In this document: in pieces, positions 31,581-41,119 of the stretch | How positions within the stretch are numbered: position 1 is the first letter of the stretch | Layout: each line of letters begins with the position of its first letter | Source of the DNA: Eutreptiella sp. 'Long Island Sound 2002' | Taxonomy: Eukaryota; Euglenozoa; Euglenophyceae; Eutreptiales; Eutreptiaceae | Length of the DNA: 64,000 nucleotides | Assembly (NCBI GenBank): GCA_964036045.1 | Contig: OZ038383.1 | Coordinates: 10,618,430-10,682,429, forward strand | Direction: 5' to 3' | Translations under genes and position numbers: made by a program | The notes under the pieces: generated by a model | Seen by the model: the letters and a program-made list of their open reading frames with translations, nothing else | What the model was told of the DNA's origin: nothing | The model's database searches: none

Positions 31581-32348
31581 TTATTTGCTTAAATGTGGTG
31601 AAAAGGACCCTGAGTACACACTGGGTGCGGACTTCCCACATTCCGAATCTGAGTCGCAGTCTAACACAGCCAGTGGCGTTATGGGTGGCTTCTCTTCTTC
31701 CTCCGACACGCGAACACCATTTATGCTCAGGGGCTGGGTGGAGCTGGCTTTGCTACTCGTGCTGTCCAAACTCAGTGGTTCTGTAGTAGATGGAGGGACG
31801 GTGTGCCCGGCTTTTGCAAACTCCAATGGATTTTGTAGGTTCGGCATCTTTCTTAGCGTTGCCAATGTTGCACCATACAGAAAAAAAAAGTAAACTGAGA
31901 AGACAGCATTGTCACAGAGAAGCTGTGCAGACCAGGGGGCCCCAGACTGCTGCCTTGCTATTACCAGCTCTGGCCCCATTGACAGGCACACTCCACAATG
32001 GGAAATGCCGGAGGCGGGATCGACACCATCCTGACCGAGAAGAAGGATGGGTTGGACACGACACATCCTTAGAACTTTCATATTCAATGAGGTCAAGAAG
32101 TGTTTGAAGTATAGGATTACCCCTTCAGCCGCCACTGCCAATCTGAAGAATGTCATCCAACTCATGCGTCGCACACAGTTCACAAAGGAATGGTGAGCAC
32201 CCAACCTGCAGAAATGTGCCACCAAGTGGGGACTCGTTCTGCTCCACAAAGAGATGGCTCTCATGGCGTGGAGCTTGCTATGGACGCTCTGCACGTACTG
32301 TTTGCATGATTTCTCCATCACATCACTCACGCATTTGTGCAGTGACAT
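31581..32348 (-). CDS. Hypothetical protein, 255 residues, with poly(A) signal
   Basis: An open frame runs from ATG 32348 to TAA 31581. The C-terminal half is clearly coding: a hydrophobic segment (AVFSVYFFFLYGATLATLR), then a Ser/Thr/Pro-rich tail with SEEEEKPPITPLAVLDCDSD, ending SFSPHLSK. The N-terminal half (ISLWSRTSPHLVAHF, FFRLAVAAEGVILYFKHFLT) is less certain and may contain an unrecognised intron, for example before a CTTTTTTTTCTG tract. Nine bases past the stop lies AATAAA on the minus strand (31567-31572), a canonical polyadenylation signal. One or two membrane segments are possible. Family unknown. Confidence 0.55.
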   Translation of the reverse strand: MSLHKCVSDVMEKSCKQYVQSVHSKLHAMRAISLWSRTSPHLVAHFCRLGAHHSFVNCVRRMSWMTFFRLAVAAEGVILYFKHFLTSLNMKVLRMCRVQPILLLGQDGVDPASGISHCGVCLSMGPELVIARQQSGAPWSAQLLCDNAVFSVYFFFLYGATLATLRKMPNLQNPLEFAKAGHTVPPSTTEPLSLDSTSSKASSTQPLSINGVRVSEEEEKPPITPLAVLDCDSDSECGKSAPSVYSGSFSPHLSK

Positions 32349-33280
32349 GCCTTGAGTGTTACATGAATGCAATGTGTATCCATGATTACTGCTGTGTTTG
32401 ATCCCAGCATGGCCCAGGGCTATGAATATCCCACTCTCGGGACTTTACCGGGACACCATCTCAGAAATGTACTAATTTAGGAAAAATGGGGTAAATTGGG
32501 GGGGGCATTGAGATTTTTTTGCCTTTTGTAGAAAGATGGGGAAAGCTCGGTGTGAAAGGCCCAAAGATGCTACTTTTGGCGGGCAAATGGGGGGAGCAAG
32601 GTCACCAATGGGCCTCAGAAGGGAGGGAAATTGGGGGGGTAATGGGGGGAAATGGAGGAAAATCAGGCAAAGGAAGAGACATTCTTTGGATAATGTGGAA
32701 AATTCAGGGTGGGTTGATAAGAAATCTCCCAAAAGCAATGTTCCATGGCTATGTGGTTGCATGGTTGCCTCCTTCACTCTTTGCTTGTCAATTATTTTGC
32801 CTATCATTGTACCATGGATGATGTTCACACCTTTGAGGGTCCGAGGTTGTATTCCAAGAAATCGATACTGGAGCCCTATTGTTCAAATGTTATTCATATG
32901 AAAAACCGAAGTGAAGCACTTGCAGATGTGGGCCACTTTGTTTTCCACGGAATTACAATTTGCTGGTCACTTTTGTATGCAGCCACTCCAAGGCTTGTAT
33001 TAACTGCGTTCTTTCAATGTTGGAGAACATTTCGACTAAATCAAACTCCACCCAGAGCCAAAACTGGTTCTTCCGTGGTCCTGTGCCTTCTGCAGGCACC
33101 CGTGTACAAAGGGTAGCTTTGGGCAGGTTGCAGATGGGTCACCACCAATTTCCACAAAACTGTCGGTGCTTATCCCACAAGTTTCCTGACTTGGGGATAT
33201 CCCCGGGTGTTTCCAGAGTCACCAGTGTTGAGAGTCACTTTTTTCGCCAGTCGCCGGTGCGCTGGTGACTCAAATACACG
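32349..33280. other. Low-complexity GGGGAAAT block and ambiguous frames
   Basis: 32475-32690 is a G/A-rich block (repeated GGGGAAAT-like strings), the complement of the composition at 26.4-26.6 kb. Between 32745 and 33116 both strands are protein-like: plus YSKKSILEPYCSNVIHMKNR, minus LQYRFLGIQPRTLKGVNII with an in-frame stop. It is probably a decayed repeat ORF; no supported gene. Confidence 0.3.
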
Positions 33281-33666
33281 CTAATGCACCGTTTGAGAAA
33301 ACTTTGTTAGGTTCTCCACAGGCACATGCCCTATCAAGGGGAATGCACCAAAGGGATCCACTGCCTGAACCATTCTTTGTTTCAGCCTGTGGCAACAGCA
33401 GAGCAATGTTCCACAAGCTGGTGCCCCATGTCTTTTGGGACCAGGGATTACATCAAAAGACCATTCTGGCCCCTGAAGCCCATAAAATCCAACGACAATT
33501 CTCCTTCGGCACCTTCGATGTCAGGCCTCACCCTCTGTGGAATTGCAACGTTGGGAAAGTCTAGATAAATGTTGCGAGATGAACCAGGAGTAGCACACAT
33601 CAAACAGACTGCTGAATTATCGACCAGCAGTGTGGGAAGGAACTCCTGAACACTCACTTGGTTCAT
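33281..33666 (-). CDS. Two-exon gene 3' end, unknown protein
   Basis: Exon 33497-33666 contains an ATG (33666) and reads VQEFLPTLLVDNSAVCLMCA then YLDFPNVAIPQRVRPDIEGA. It can end at a GTCGTT donor leaving two nucleotides. Exon 33281-33386 follows CTGTTGCCACAG with the single nucleotide needed and reads LKQRMVQAVDPFGAFPLIGH, ending FSQTVH-TAG. If the first exon is not spliced there, it runs on to a TAA at 33448. Coding-like frames upstream at 33.7-33.9 kb (minus) may hold earlier exons. Family unknown. Confidence 0.5.
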
Positions 33667-34157
33667 TTGGCCCCCTCATCCACTCACTGGCCTATGAATG
33701 AGTGCGGCAGGAAGGGATGTGCCGTCCCATTCCATTTTCCTGCAGCAACCTTCGCAGAGGCAGAAATGCAGCTGCGCATCGTATTGGAATCAAGCATTCA
33801 AGTGTCAACATCACCCTGTTCCAAATTGCTTCCATGAGGTCCATTGTCCATTGTCTCCACTCCCAAGGAGTGGAAAAACATGCCTACCTGCACAACCCAA
33901 TGAACATTTTCCTCACATACTTTATCTCTGTCCCACTTCTGTCACCAGACGTTTGTCTTTTTGTCAAGAATAATCAAAGAGAGGGGTTCTGGATTAGGCT
34001 AGTCTCAATGCAAGGGTCAGGCTGTGCACAAGGTCGGAGCAAAGGGTTTATTAGGAGCCAAGGTGAGCGCAAAAGTCAAAGGTCAGAGTGAGGGTGGTGT
34101 GGAAGGTGTGGACAAGGATCAACGGGATAATACTGGCATAAATGTCAATGGGCGGCA
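33667..34157. other. Unresolved, possibly upstream exon sequence
   Basis: Minus-strand frames between 33700 and 33900 are protein-like in more than one phase (for example MEAIWNRVMLTLECLIPIR, and VETMDNGPHGSNLEQ before a GTGATG donor). No single model could be chosen. Confidence 0.3.
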
Positions 34158-34502
34158 ATGGCTTTCTCTGCAGCCACACAATTGAATATAGCCGTTGCAA
34201 GAAAAGCGGTGTGTGGGCAGAATTGTTCGGGTGTAAGGCAAATAGCGTTTCCGTTCGTTCCAGTGCTCCCACTGCTAGTGCGACAGTGGATTGCAGCGGT
34301 GATATTTCGGGGGCGTTTTGGGTCGGGTCACCAGGATGCGGATACACAAGCAGTCACATTCATGGCCTATCTGTGCGTTGCTATTACTCAGCTGAATCGG
34401 AGTGTTTCAAGCACCAGCACAACCAGTGCTGGTGGGGCTGCAGAGATGCAATCAAGTTTCAAGTTTGCCTCCATCAAATGCTGCATCACTGGCTGGGGTT
34501 AG
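34158..34502 (+). CDS. Hypothetical protein, 114 codons
   Basis: A complete ATG-to-TAG plus-strand frame encodes FSAATQLNIAVARKAV, a hydrophobic centre (IAFPFVPVLPLLVRQWIAAV) and a Ser/Thr-rich tail. The composition is protein-like. The antisense frame (minus 34347-34051) is also open but less balanced. No family or splice signals. Confidence 0.3.
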   Translation: MAFSAATQLNIAVARKAVCGQNCSGVRQIAFPFVPVLPLLVRQWIAAVIFRGRFGSGHQDADTQAVTFMAYLCVAITQLNRSVSSTSTTSAGGAAEMQSSFKFASIKCCITGWG

Positions 34503-34713
34503 GATTAAACAGCGGTCACCGGTTTTAGAGGGTTTGAGGAACAACCTAGTCCGTTCGGTTGTGTAGTCTGCAAGGTTACTTCTGCCTCGTCCCAGTCAGG
34601 TTGCATTAGGGCATGAGGCGGGTGGCCGAAGTGGCTGCGCCCTTCCAAGCAACATGATGTCCACGAACCTCTGCTCCTTATTGGCCTTCTTCTTCCCTAT
34701 CTGGGTTCGGGTT

Positions 34714-34829
34714 TGGAGCTGTAATTTTGTCGCACTCAGTTTGCTGTCGTTTTGGCGCGGGCAGTTGCCTATGGAGCTGTAATTTTGTCGCACTCAGTTT
34801 GCTGTCGTTTTGGCGCGGGCAGTTGCCTA
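34714..34829. repeat. Perfect tandem duplication, 2 x 58 bp
   Basis: The 58-bp unit starting TGGAGCTGTAATTTTGTCGC is present twice without mismatch. Because 58 is not a multiple of three, it shifts any reading frame crossing it. On the minus strand the frames on either side (SKLSATKLQLQTRTQIGKKK downstream) are protein-like, so the duplication may have broken a gene. Confidence 0.95.
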
Positions 34830-36674
34830 TGAAAGGACAGCTTTGCTAGTGTGGTCAGGCGAGCTGGTAAACAGGGTGGTCTTGAGGCAGACTGCAGAAA
34901 TTGCTGACAAATCGCAAAATGCAGCTGGTCCCAGCTCCTCATACGCGTCCCACTCCTGTCACACAGAGAAAGTAACCGCAAGACGTGATGGTCTACATTT
35001 CTCTACAGTGCGTAGTTGTGTGCACACAAAGTTGCACTGCCGTGCAACCATACCAACGTGTATGATCGCCATTGTCCCGAAAACAGGCAAACGCACCACA
35101 CAGAATATCTATGAATGCATGTGCAGGTATACAATCACATAAGACTGGAATTGCCAGATGCTATGTCAGCACCTTTGGACACTCAATGAGTGACTTCGTT
35201 TCACCCCTCGCACTTGGGTTTGAGACCATGGCTGTGACTTTGTCAGTGACTGACCCCCAGTATCCATTCGCACGACATGTTCCGATACCCCTAACAAGTG
35301 TGTACAGGATAAAAAGCTTACATCTCCTCTTCTGTACGTTGAACCGGGAGGAGGGAATTTAATGAGAATTTCCTGCATAACTGTCTGTCTGTCTGGCTGT
35401 CTGTCTGTGTGTCTGTCTGCCTTGTGATCTCCAGTCCAGATAATCTGGCCGTTCCGGAGCTCCTTCGTTCACGGTTCCCTCCCACCATTCCCAGATAAAA
35501 ATTGAGGACACTTCCCCAAAGTAGCATTTGGCAAGCACTCCCCCACTTAGGCATCACAGCCCAATTTCCTGCTCTTTATGAGGATGCAGCCGAGCACTTC
35601 TTCCCCAAAAATGGACCATGGCTGTTGCTTCATATTTGCAAAGTTGGCTTTGGAAATGGGATGTTTCTTTGCCCTTGGTGGCTTCGGTCATTTTGAACAT
35701 CCACTACTTTGAATTGTGGCTTACAGGCAATTTTTGGAGGGTTGAGTTTCTTGGCAACTTAAATTCCTTTCTTTCTTACTTTTTTTTTTTGGAGGCCTTT
35801 GGCTTTTGCTGCTCCCAGAAGGGAGGAGTGTAGGGGGTTACATACTTTTGGTACTTGTGCCACCCACCTCCCTGTACCTACCTGTCATTCTCCCAATAAA
35901 GGGCACAGTGACAAGCCCCAACCTCTTGTATGCCCCATCATGGGCCCCAACCTAAAATCAAGTATGTGCGTCCATGTGTGCAGGACAGTCCATCCCTAAA
36001 ATGGCTGCATGGCCCCTTCCATATCGCATACGCTGCCTACCTACTTGGCTCTGTCTCATGGGGTTCCACAGCTCTGTCCGGTGATTTCCTCCTGTCCCCT
36101 GCTGTCCCTCGATCCCACGATGACCTCCACAGGGATGAAACGTTGCCTGGCAGCGTGGTGCGTATTCTGAGCCTTGTTGGCACACATGGGCTTTTCTGGG
36201 GAGCTTGTCCAGAGTGTTAAGGCCCAAAAACAAGATGCCCAGCACCCGCCCAGGACGGTGACCCCCCCCCCCCCGATGCCCACAATTGCATGCACTGGCA
36301 CATGGAAACAGGCATGTGCATGTATGCACACCCATGTGGGCAACCCGGCCTTAAAACGGAGCAGAGGGGTGATGGTGTGTCTCTAGAGGAGGGACTCTAG
36401 GGCCATGATATCGGTGCAACAAGCAGCCTTGGCTGACTTCCTTGTGGCGATTAGACGCCAAATGCAGGCAGCATGAGAAGTGGGGCTTCGGCCCCAAAGG
36501 CAAGACAAGACAAGCCCATGTTCGTATACCCTGTCCCTCCTTATCTTACTGCTGCTGCTGCCGCTCCTGTCTCTGTTTCTGCATCTGCATCTGCATCTGC
36601 TCCTGTCCCTGCTCTAGTTTTTCTCCAGCAGTCCCCTTGGAACCCTCTTCTACTTCCAATGTTGGTGTTGCAGC
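34830..36674. other. Intergenic with microsatellite; no supported gene
   Basis: A (CTGT)n tract lies at 35381-35425 and a T run at 35781-35790. A plus-strand frame at 35072-35362 ending HLLFCTLNREEGI-TAA is mildly protein-like. At 36244-36277 a C tract occurs. Directly below the large minus-strand gene, 36553-36674 continues its reading frame past the TGA. Confidence 0.35.
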
Positions 36675-39600
36675 TCATGGTCGCTTGCGCTTCTGCTTTG
36701 GCTTTGGTCCTTCTTGCTCCTCCAGGTGCCGTTTCCTCGCCTCCTTCTGCAACCTGCCCTTATGATGCTGATCGTCGTCGTTGACTTCATGCTCCTTCCC
36801 TTCCTCCCCGTCTTGCTCCTCCTCACCACTGTCCTCTTGCTCATCCTCCTCTTCTCCTTGAACCTCATGCTCCTCGTCCCCCTCTGCCTCTTGCTCATCC
36901 TGCTCCTCCTCTTGAACCTCATGCTCCTCTCCCTCTTGCTCCTCCTCCTCCTCCTCTTGAACCTCATGCTCCTCGTCTCCCTCTCCCTCTTGCTCCTCCT
37001 CCTCCTCCTCTTGAACCTCATGCTCCCCGTCTCCCTCCCCCTCTTGCTCCTCCTCCTCCTCCTCTTGAACCTCATGCTCCCCGTCTCCCTCCCCCTCTTG
37101 CTCCTCCTCCTCCTCCTCTTGAACCTCATGCTCCCCGTCTCCCTCCCCCTCTTGCTCCTCCTCCTCCTCCTCTTGAACCTCATGCTCCTCGTCGCCCTCT
37201 GTCTCTTGCTCCTCCTCCTCCTCCTCTTGAACCTCATGCTCCCCGTCTCCCTCCCCCTCTTGCTCCTCCTCCTCTTCCTCTTGAACTGTGTGGTCATCCT
37301 CTTCCTCCCCCTGCCCCTCTTGCTCCTCCTGCTGCACACTGGTATTCTCTCCCTCCTCCTCCTCCTCCTCATCTGCATCCTCTTGTGTGCCATCTTTATC
37401 TTCCTCCTGCACCTCCTCTTCCTCCTCCGCCTCCTCCTCCTCCTCTTGTTCCCCTGCATAAACCTCCTGTTTGTTCTCTTGCAGTTCGTCACCCTTCTCC
37501 TCCTGCTCCTCCTGCTGCTCCTCCTCCTCCTCCTCCTCCTCCTCCTCCTGAGCTTCGCACTCCTGCTCTTCTCCATTTTGCGGCGTCCCCTCTTCCTCCT
37601 GCCCCTGCTCCTCTTCCTCGTCTTCCTCCTCCTCCTCCTCCTCCTCCTCCTCCTCCACATCATCCTTTTGCTCCTGCGAATAACCCCCCTGCACGTGCTC
37701 CTCCAGCTCACCCTCTCCGTGTTCCTCCTTTTGCCCCTGATCCCCATGGTGCCCAAGCTCGTGTTCCTCTTCTTGCCCCTGTTCTCCCGCAGGATCATTA
37801 TGTTCATCGTCCTGTCCCTCTGAAACGTACAATTCAGGCGAAGACTGCTCCATTGCCTCCTCGCGTTCCACCGTCCCCTCTTTTTCTCTGTCCTCGTGAT
37901 ACCTTTCATCCTCTTCGTCCCCATTCCCCTGCACCTGCTCTAGCACCTCTTGTCGTCCCTCTTCCATCTCCTGCATCCCATCCTGCTGCTGCATTCTCTC
38001 TTCGTTGTGCTGTGTCTGCTTGGGATCCCATTTCCGTTTCTGCCGCCGCCCCACGTTCACTTCCTGTTCCTCTTTCCGCTTCCGTTTGTGCTTGCGCACA
38101 GCATCCTCCTCCTGCTGATGTCGGTTGACTCCCTTCTCTTCATCTGGCTGCTTCAGCCTCTGCTTCTGCTGCTGCTCCGCAGCCTCCTCTGCCACTCCCT
38201 GTTTTTCGTGTGGTACAACCCCTTGCTTTGACCTCCGCTGCTGTTGCAATTCCGTTCCTTGCTTGCAGCTGGGCTCTCGCAAGAAGTAGACGCTCCAGTA
38301 CCTCCTCGTTTTTTTATTATTTTCTTGGCTTCTTTTCTGGCTGACAAACCCAAGCTCCTCGAGTGGACGAGAAATGTGCGTCAGCAATAGGGCCCAGCGC
38401 ATTCGGGACATTGCCATATGGTCCATCAAATGGGTAATCAGGTCTTCTTGAGACGTGTACTCGTCTTCATGCGCTGCTGGGCGACAAAGTGACCGATCAT
38501 TCAACAGCTCCACGACAATTGGCAACACTTCCGTCGCTGTGCCTGCGGTGCAAAGCCAGTTCAAAAAGTGTTTGTGGTCTTCAGCGTCCTGACATGCTTC
38601 ATCGTTGCGGCACTCTGATGGGTTTTCAGGGTTAGCAGCGTTACCAATTTTGGCAAAATCCGGCTGGAAACTGTCGATTGTCTGTTTGCCAGCGAGCGCA
38701 TACCAGAGCAGACCCGAGGCATCTTGGCGCTCCAGTTCGTGCCAGCAGAGAGGCCGCAGCTGCAACGCTAAAGTGCTGAAATGGCTCATCCATCGGCCCC
38801 CAAAGTAGTATTTCATTAGCTCGCACGCCCGGTACATCCACCGGCATTGTGTCAGCAGATTGAATCGCCCCTCGTCTGTGTCCAGCATGCACTCAGGCAC
38901 GGCGCAAAACAGGGGCACCGTGCACGCCACTTGGCAGCAATAACTGGCAGCAGCGAGCACAAACTTCCGGAACGCAGGGCGCGCGACCTGCACTCCGTCA
39001 GCTGCGCAATCCCGTCGATACTGGGAGATATAGGCCCTGAGGTGCTGCAGCAAAAGGGGACGGCGGGACAGCCCGATGAGGTCCATAGCACAGAAGCGGT
39101 TGCGCTCGAGCATGGCCAACAGGTTCCACAGAATGACCTGATGCCGGAGTTCTGAATCGGTGAACGAATCGAGGAGGGCAGGGATGGGCATAAGCCGAGC
39201 GCGAATGGTCTGCAGGGCCACAGGTTGGGGGACCCTGCTTTCCTTTGCTTTCAAGGATTCTCGCAGTTTCATGCTCGCAGCCGACAGGAAATTCACGTCC
39301 ATGTACTTCCACATAAATTGAGGGAAGCTGGCTCTAGAGTGCTGATGTTCCGCTCTGGAATCTTCCTTCGCGGCGGCCGGTTGCACCTCCTGCCACAGAC
39401 TGCTCATCACCATGTGCAACTCTCCTGCGACATCTTGGACGTGCCAGACGCGCTTCATGAGCTGCTCGTTGACCAGAACTTCTCCGTATGGCTCCCCAGC
39501 ACTCAGGACTGCCGCCAGTCGCTGCTGCTCCTGGCATTTCACAGTGTGAAACTGGAGCACGAGCACCTCGGATGCTGAAGCAGTCTCTTTACATCTGGTT

Positions 39601-40856
39601 GGAGGGACGACAATCTCATTGAGGCGCTGAAAATCTTCGTGTTCGAGGAAGGTATCAGCCTGTTTGACCCAAGCTGCAAGGACGGAGGGTGGGGCCTTGG
39701 TTTCAGGAAAGTGGTGGTTGTATTTCTGCAACGCCCACTTGCGGTCCTTGCCAGACGCCACGGCTGGCTTGATGCGAGGGTGATCACACAGTTGGGGTGG
39801 GGCACTGTCAGGCTGCAGAAGCTCACAGGGAATCTTCGAACAGCCACCGGAACCGATCCAATCCACCGCAAATCGGAACATTGAGCGATATTCGAGATCC
39901 CAGTGATGTAAGTCCACATTTCTCAAGAACGCGCATTTCTCACGCTCGCTGCTTTGACATCGGCAATGGGCGTATGCAGCTGCGACGATTTCGGGGGGTA
40001 CGAACTCGTGCAACTCATTGAAAACCGCGCGGTCAAATCCATGTCCGGTCTGCAATTCCGTCTTCAGCCATTGAACAACAGCCTCTTGCTCTGCTCCCAC
40101 GCAAATCTGTTCCCACGCAAAAGGCAACGCCACGGACCAGTCTGGAGGAGGCATGGACCTCCCGAGCACCGCCCGACTAATCAGCTGCGTCCGCGACCAA
40201 TCGACGCCACCTTGACTGCGGAACGCCTCCCAGCACACGGCATTCTTGTCCAGGACGCGTGTGGCGATATACACACAAGAGCACGCATCCTGAGCCATTG
40301 CAGAGTCCGGGCCAACCTTGGAATCCGACATGCGTTTCGGTGGCAGGGCATCTAGGCCAATGACCTTGCCCAGAACCATCGCAGCACGCCATGCATCAGG
40401 ATGCTTTTCTGCGTTGAAACGCTGCCCCACCGAATGTAGAATGGAGCAAACCATGTGAAACAGATCAGCTTGCCGTGTGGATATGGCAATTAGGTTGCCA
40501 ATGCCGGGCTCCGGCGCGTTGCCGCCCAGAACCTCTTTGGCTTGAGAAGCCTCCTCTTCCTCGGTCGACAAGATCTGTTGTTGGATCCGAAAGATTCTGC
40601 ACTGGACGCACTCGTAGATGATATGGCTGCTCGGAACTGCACGCCACAAATTGGTCCTGCACCCACAGTGGTTGCAAGTGGGACGATTCCCCCACCAGAA
40701 GTAATAGGCTTTGCGTTGCTCCAGAGATGAGAACTCTGTCACCTGTCGACCATTGGAGCTTTGCGGGAGCGACAACAGCAGCTCCTGCTCCTCCGCACGC
40801 CGCTGGCTAAAGGTATATTCATTTACTGCAAACCACCTCCACAGTGGCTGAGACAT
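36675..40856 (-). CDS. Large acidic-repeat protein with CxxC...CxxC module, single exon
   Basis: One uninterrupted frame of 1393 codons runs from ATG 40856 to TGA 36675. Residues 1-900 are globular: a treble-clef or zinc-ribbon-like C61-x2-C64 ... C83-x2-C86, then helical, Leu/Cys/Trp-rich sequence including MEVVV-free helical blocks such as ELRHQVILWNLLAMLERNRF. From about residue 900 a basic, Gln-rich linker carries nuclear-localisation-like clusters (HKRKRKE, RRQKRKW). Residues 1050-1360 are almost pure Glu/Gln/Asp with an 18-residue repeat (EHEVQEEEEEEQEGEGDG), and the tail ends KPKQKRKRP. There are no introns, unlike most neighbours. A nuclear, chromatin- or RNA-associated role is plausible from the architecture only; no family is recognised. 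Two alternative frames over the repeat (Leu-rich plus, Arg/Lys-rich minus) are shadows. Confidence 0.85.
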   Translation of the reverse strand: MSQPLWRWFAVNEYTFSQRRAEEQELLLSLPQSSNGRQVTEFSSLEQRKAYYFWWGNRPTCNHCGCRTNLWRAVPSSHIIYECVQCRIFRIQQQILSTEEEEASQAKEVLGGNAPEPGIGNLIAISTRQADLFHMVCSILHSVGQRFNAEKHPDAWRAAMVLGKVIGLDALPPKRMSDSKVGPDSAMAQDACSCVYIATRVLDKNAVCWEAFRSQGGVDWSRTQLISRAVLGRSMPPPDWSVALPFAWEQICVGAEQEAVVQWLKTELQTGHGFDRAVFNELHEFVPPEIVAAAYAHCRCQSSEREKCAFLRNVDLHHWDLEYRSMFRFAVDWIGSGGCSKIPCELLQPDSAPPQLCDHPRIKPAVASGKDRKWALQKYNHHFPETKAPPSVLAAWVKQADTFLEHEDFQRLNEIVVPPTRCKETASASEVLVLQFHTVKCQEQQRLAAVLSAGEPYGEVLVNEQLMKRVWHVQDVAGELHMVMSSLWQEVQPAAAKEDSRAEHQHSRASFPQFMWKYMDVNFLSAASMKLRESLKAKESRVPQPVALQTIRARLMPIPALLDSFTDSELRHQVILWNLLAMLERNRFCAMDLIGLSRRPLLLQHLRAYISQYRRDCAADGVQVARPAFRKFVLAAASYCCQVACTVPLFCAVPECMLDTDEGRFNLLTQCRWMYRACELMKYYFGGRWMSHFSTLALQLRPLCWHELERQDASGLLWYALAGKQTIDSFQPDFAKIGNAANPENPSECRNDEACQDAEDHKHFLNWLCTAGTATEVLPIVVELLNDRSLCRPAAHEDEYTSQEDLITHLMDHMAMSRMRWALLLTHISRPLEELGFVSQKRSQENNKKTRRYWSVYFLREPSCKQGTELQQQRRSKQGVVPHEKQGVAEEAAEQQQKQRLKQPDEEKGVNRHQQEEDAVRKHKRKRKEEQEVNVGRRQKRKWDPKQTQHNEERMQQQDGMQEMEEGRQEVLEQVQGNGDEEDERYHEDREKEGTVEREEAMEQSSPELYVSEGQDDEHNDPAGEQGQEEEHELGHHGDQGQKEEHGEGELEEHVQGGYSQEQKDDVEEEEEEEEEEEDEEEEQGQEEEGTPQNGEEQECEAQEEEEEEEEEEQQEEQEEKGDELQENKQEVYAGEQEEEEEAEEEEEVQEEDKDGTQEDADEEEEEEGENTSVQQEEQEGQGEEEDDHTVQEEEEEEQEGEGDGEHEVQEEEEEEQETEGDEEHEVQEEEEEEQEGEGDGEHEVQEEEEEEQEGEGDGEHEVQEEEEEEQEGEGDGEHEVQEEEEEEQEGEGDEEHEVQEEEEEEQEGEEHEVQEEEQDEQEAEGDEEHEVQGEEEDEQEDSGEEEQDGEEGKEHEVNDDDQHHKGRLQKEARKRHLEEQEGPKPKQKRKRP
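36861..37297. repeat. 54-bp coding minisatellite inside the acidic gene
   Basis: Units starting AACCTCATGCTCC on the plus strand occur at 36861, 36915, 36960, 37014, 37068, 37122, 37176 and 37230, with a degenerate ninth at 37284. Spacing is 54 bp except one 45-bp unit. Both lengths are multiples of three, so the protein frame is kept and each unit encodes 18 (or 15) residues. Near-identical units at 37014-37176 suggest recent expansion. Confidence 0.95.
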
Positions 40857-41119
40857 GAGCACAGTAGAAAGATCACGATCTACTGGCCATCATGCATGCG
40901 CAGAATCAGGCCTACACAACGACGAAGCCAAACGAGGCCTCGTGCAGTCATGCAATGAGTCAGGCGTATTATGTTTGGAAATACTCGGGTACCCTACTCA
41001 TGCCAACAGACACTGACATGTTGTACCCGCCCGTCACCTTGCACTAGTGCATATCCCACCCTGGTGCAAAAGACACCTCCCCTCGTGCAAATGACATCAC
41101 GCTTTTGTGCAAAACCCAA
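40857..41119. promoter_or_regulatory. Upstream region of the large minus-strand gene
   Basis: This is the only space between the ATG at 40856 and plus-strand coding-like sequence starting near 41.12 kb, so the promoter and 5' leader of the minus-strand gene should lie here or overlap that frame. No TATA box or other element could be singled out. Confidence 0.3.

Noticed and set aside
36714-37823. 369-codon plus-strand Leu-rich frame
   Set aside because: It is the exact antisense of the Glu-rich repeats (CTC/CTT codons), with no independent support.
36650-37924. 424-codon minus-strand Arg/Lys-rich frame and the plus-strand Pro-rich frame at 37385-38128
   Set aside because: Shifted-frame shadows of the GAG/CAG repeats of the 1393-residue protein. 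The parent frame alone continues into a balanced N-terminal region.
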